Shown: positions 63,261-64,000 of the stretch, one piece after another | Numbering within the stretch: the first letter of the stretch is position 1 | Layout: each line of letters opens with the position of its first letter | Assembly (NCBI GenBank): GCA_016292015.1 | Contig: JAEEZY010000003.1 | Location: 1-64,000 of the forward strand | DNA length: 64,000 nucleotides | From: Bacteroidales bacterium | Lineage (GTDB): Bacteria > Bacteroidota > Bacteroidia > Bacteroidales > P3 | Direction: 5' to 3' | Made by a program: the position numbers and the translations under genes | The notes under the pieces: generated by a model | What the model was told of the DNA's origin: nothing | Database searches by the model: none | The model's input: the letters and a program-made list of their open reading frames with translations, nothing else

Positions 63261-64000
63261 ATGAAACAAGTCATTTATATTCTGTCCTGCGCCCTGTTGT
63301 GCGCATTTGTAGCCACTTCATGCAACCGCGGTCCCAAGTCCGACATCGAGGGTTTCCAGAAAACCGTAAGCGGCCTGCACTACCGTTTCATCTCACAGAA
63401 CGCCAACGGTCGCCAGGTGGAAAAAGGCGACATGCTCAACGGCGAGATGCTGCTGAGGCTCGAGAACGACACCCTCTTCTCAAACATTGGCGACCCGGCC
63501 AACCTGCTTGTCGTCTCCGACGGTCGCTTCGACGGCGACCTCTCCGAAGGTCTCCTGATGATGCACGAAGGCGACAAGGCGGTCTTTGCCATCGACGCCG
63601 ACAAGATGGCCGCCCATCTTCAGCCCAACCAGATGCCCGCCTCCTACAAGAACGGCACAAACATGAAACTTTATTACGAAGTAAACCTCCTGTCGGTCAA
63701 ATCGGCCGACGAAATGGCCTCTGCCAAGAAGGAGTTTGAACAGAAGATGCAATCGATGAAGGACGAGCAGAAACAGGCCCTGGATTCATATATAGCCGAA
63801 AACAACATCACCGCCACCCCGAACGACGACGGTCTATACGTCATAGTATCAAAGAAAGGCAACGGCCCGAAGGTCGAAGTTGGTCGCCGCATCAAGGTCG
63901 CCTACACCGGCTATCTACTCAACGGCACGATATTCGACTCCTCCAACAGTGACATCGCTCTGCAGAACAACCTTGAGCCTCACGACGCTTTGGAGTTCGT
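63261..64000 (+). CDS. FKBP-type lipoprotein, cut by the window edge
   Basis: The frame is open from ATG 63261 to the window end (246 codons and two bases). It begins MKQVIYILSCALLCAFVATS with lipobox VATSC, then NRGPKSDIEGFQKTVSGLHY, closely parallel to the previous protein (NRGPKPDKDGFYTAESGLMY). A degenerate first FKBP part, a helical linker and the start of a canonical FKBP domain (GRRIKVAYTGYLLNGTIFDS) are visible. It is a tandem paralogue of the gene at 62121. The C-terminus is outside the window. Confidence 0.92.
   Translation, partial: MKQVIYILSCALLCAFVATSCNRGPKSDIEGFQKTVSGLHYRFISQNANGRQVEKGDMLNGEMLLRLENDTLFSNIGDPANLLVVSDGRFDGDLSEGLLMMHEGDKAVFAIDADKMAAHLQPNQMPASYKNGTNMKLYYEVNLLSVKSADEMASAKKEFEQKMQSMKDEQKQALDSYIAENNITATPNDDGLYVIVSKKGNGPKVEVGRRIKVAYTGYLLNGTIFDSSNSDIALQNNLEPHDALEF

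Overview
The window looks like chromosomal DNA of a gut-type Bacteroidales (phylum Bacteroidota). Several independent signs agree: a run of TAnnTTTG -7 promoter boxes instead of the E. coli -10 box, no clear Shine-Dalgarno sequences, a type IX secretion (T9SS) C-terminal sorting domain, a GldH-type lipoprotein, DUF3098 next to uppP and ftsX, a long alpha-2-macroglobulin-like protein, and Bacteroidota-type dnaN, recF and pruA. I cannot place it below order level. No rRNA, tRNA, CRISPR array, transposase or integrase was seen.

Layout. 1-2.1 kb: dispersed repeats, a two-gene minus operon led by a small DnaA-domain-IV-like HTH protein with five nearby copies of an ATCGCA motif, and an unknown gene split by a frameshift in an A8 run. 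2.3-5.9 kb: a solitary single-chain restriction-modification protein (nuclease + N6-adenine methylase + specificity domain) behind a long structured leader RNA and bracketed by inverted copies of an ATCACCGTTAAC element. 6.2-13.4 kb: DUF6266-like protein, then dnaN-ftsX-DUF3098-uppP-truB-truA, then 3,5-diaminohexanoate dehydrogenase. 13.6-18.6 kb, minus strand: dciA-like, recF, ispH, an M23 peptidase, lpdA. 18.9-24.9 kb: small membrane proteins, a DUF6261-like gene followed by a 21-bp repeat array, DUF975, pruA, a lipoprotein, a tyrosine phosphatase. 25-38 kb: sdaA, ppdK, an OmpA-like protein, gapA, fabG, a BtuF-like binding protein, asd, gldH, uvrC. 38.0-38.7 kb: a HepT/MntA toxin-antitoxin pair whose toxin gene is frameshifted. 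39.4-45.3 kb: a tightly overlapping five-gene envelope operon (lipoprotein, beta-barrel, T9SS cargo, tail-fibre-like repeat protein, fibronectin-like repeat protein). 45.36-45.6 kb: a strongly supported structured RNA with its own promoter and terminator, directly upstream of that operon. 45.8-47.9 kb: groES-groEL behind a sigma-54-type -24/-12 element. 48-59.5 kb: uridine phosphorylase-like, a Ser/Thr-rich secreted protein, a 1989-residue alpha-2-macroglobulin, topB, prmA. 60.5-64 kb: nrnA and three FKBP-type lipoproteins in tandem, the last cut by the window edge.

How the parts relate. Much of the window is housekeeping: replication (dnaN, recF, dciA), envelope (ftsX, uppP, M23, gldH, A2M), tRNA modification (truA, truB), repair (uvrC, topB), protein folding (groESL, FKBPs), and amino-acid-based energy metabolism (pruA for proline/glutamate, sdaA for serine, a lysine-fermentation enzyme, lpdA, ppdK, gapA). 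This gene set fits an organism that ferments amino acids as well as sugars.

The most interesting signals are non-coding: (1) the minus-strand structured RNA at 45361-45597; (2) the 109-nt branched hairpin in the leader of the restriction-modification gene and the inverted repeats around it; (3) the sigma-54-like groESL promoter with regularly spaced upstream half-sites; (4) short tandem-repeat words that fill intergenic DNA and also occur in frame inside truB, asd, the A2M gene and topB. Functions for these are inferred from sequence alone.
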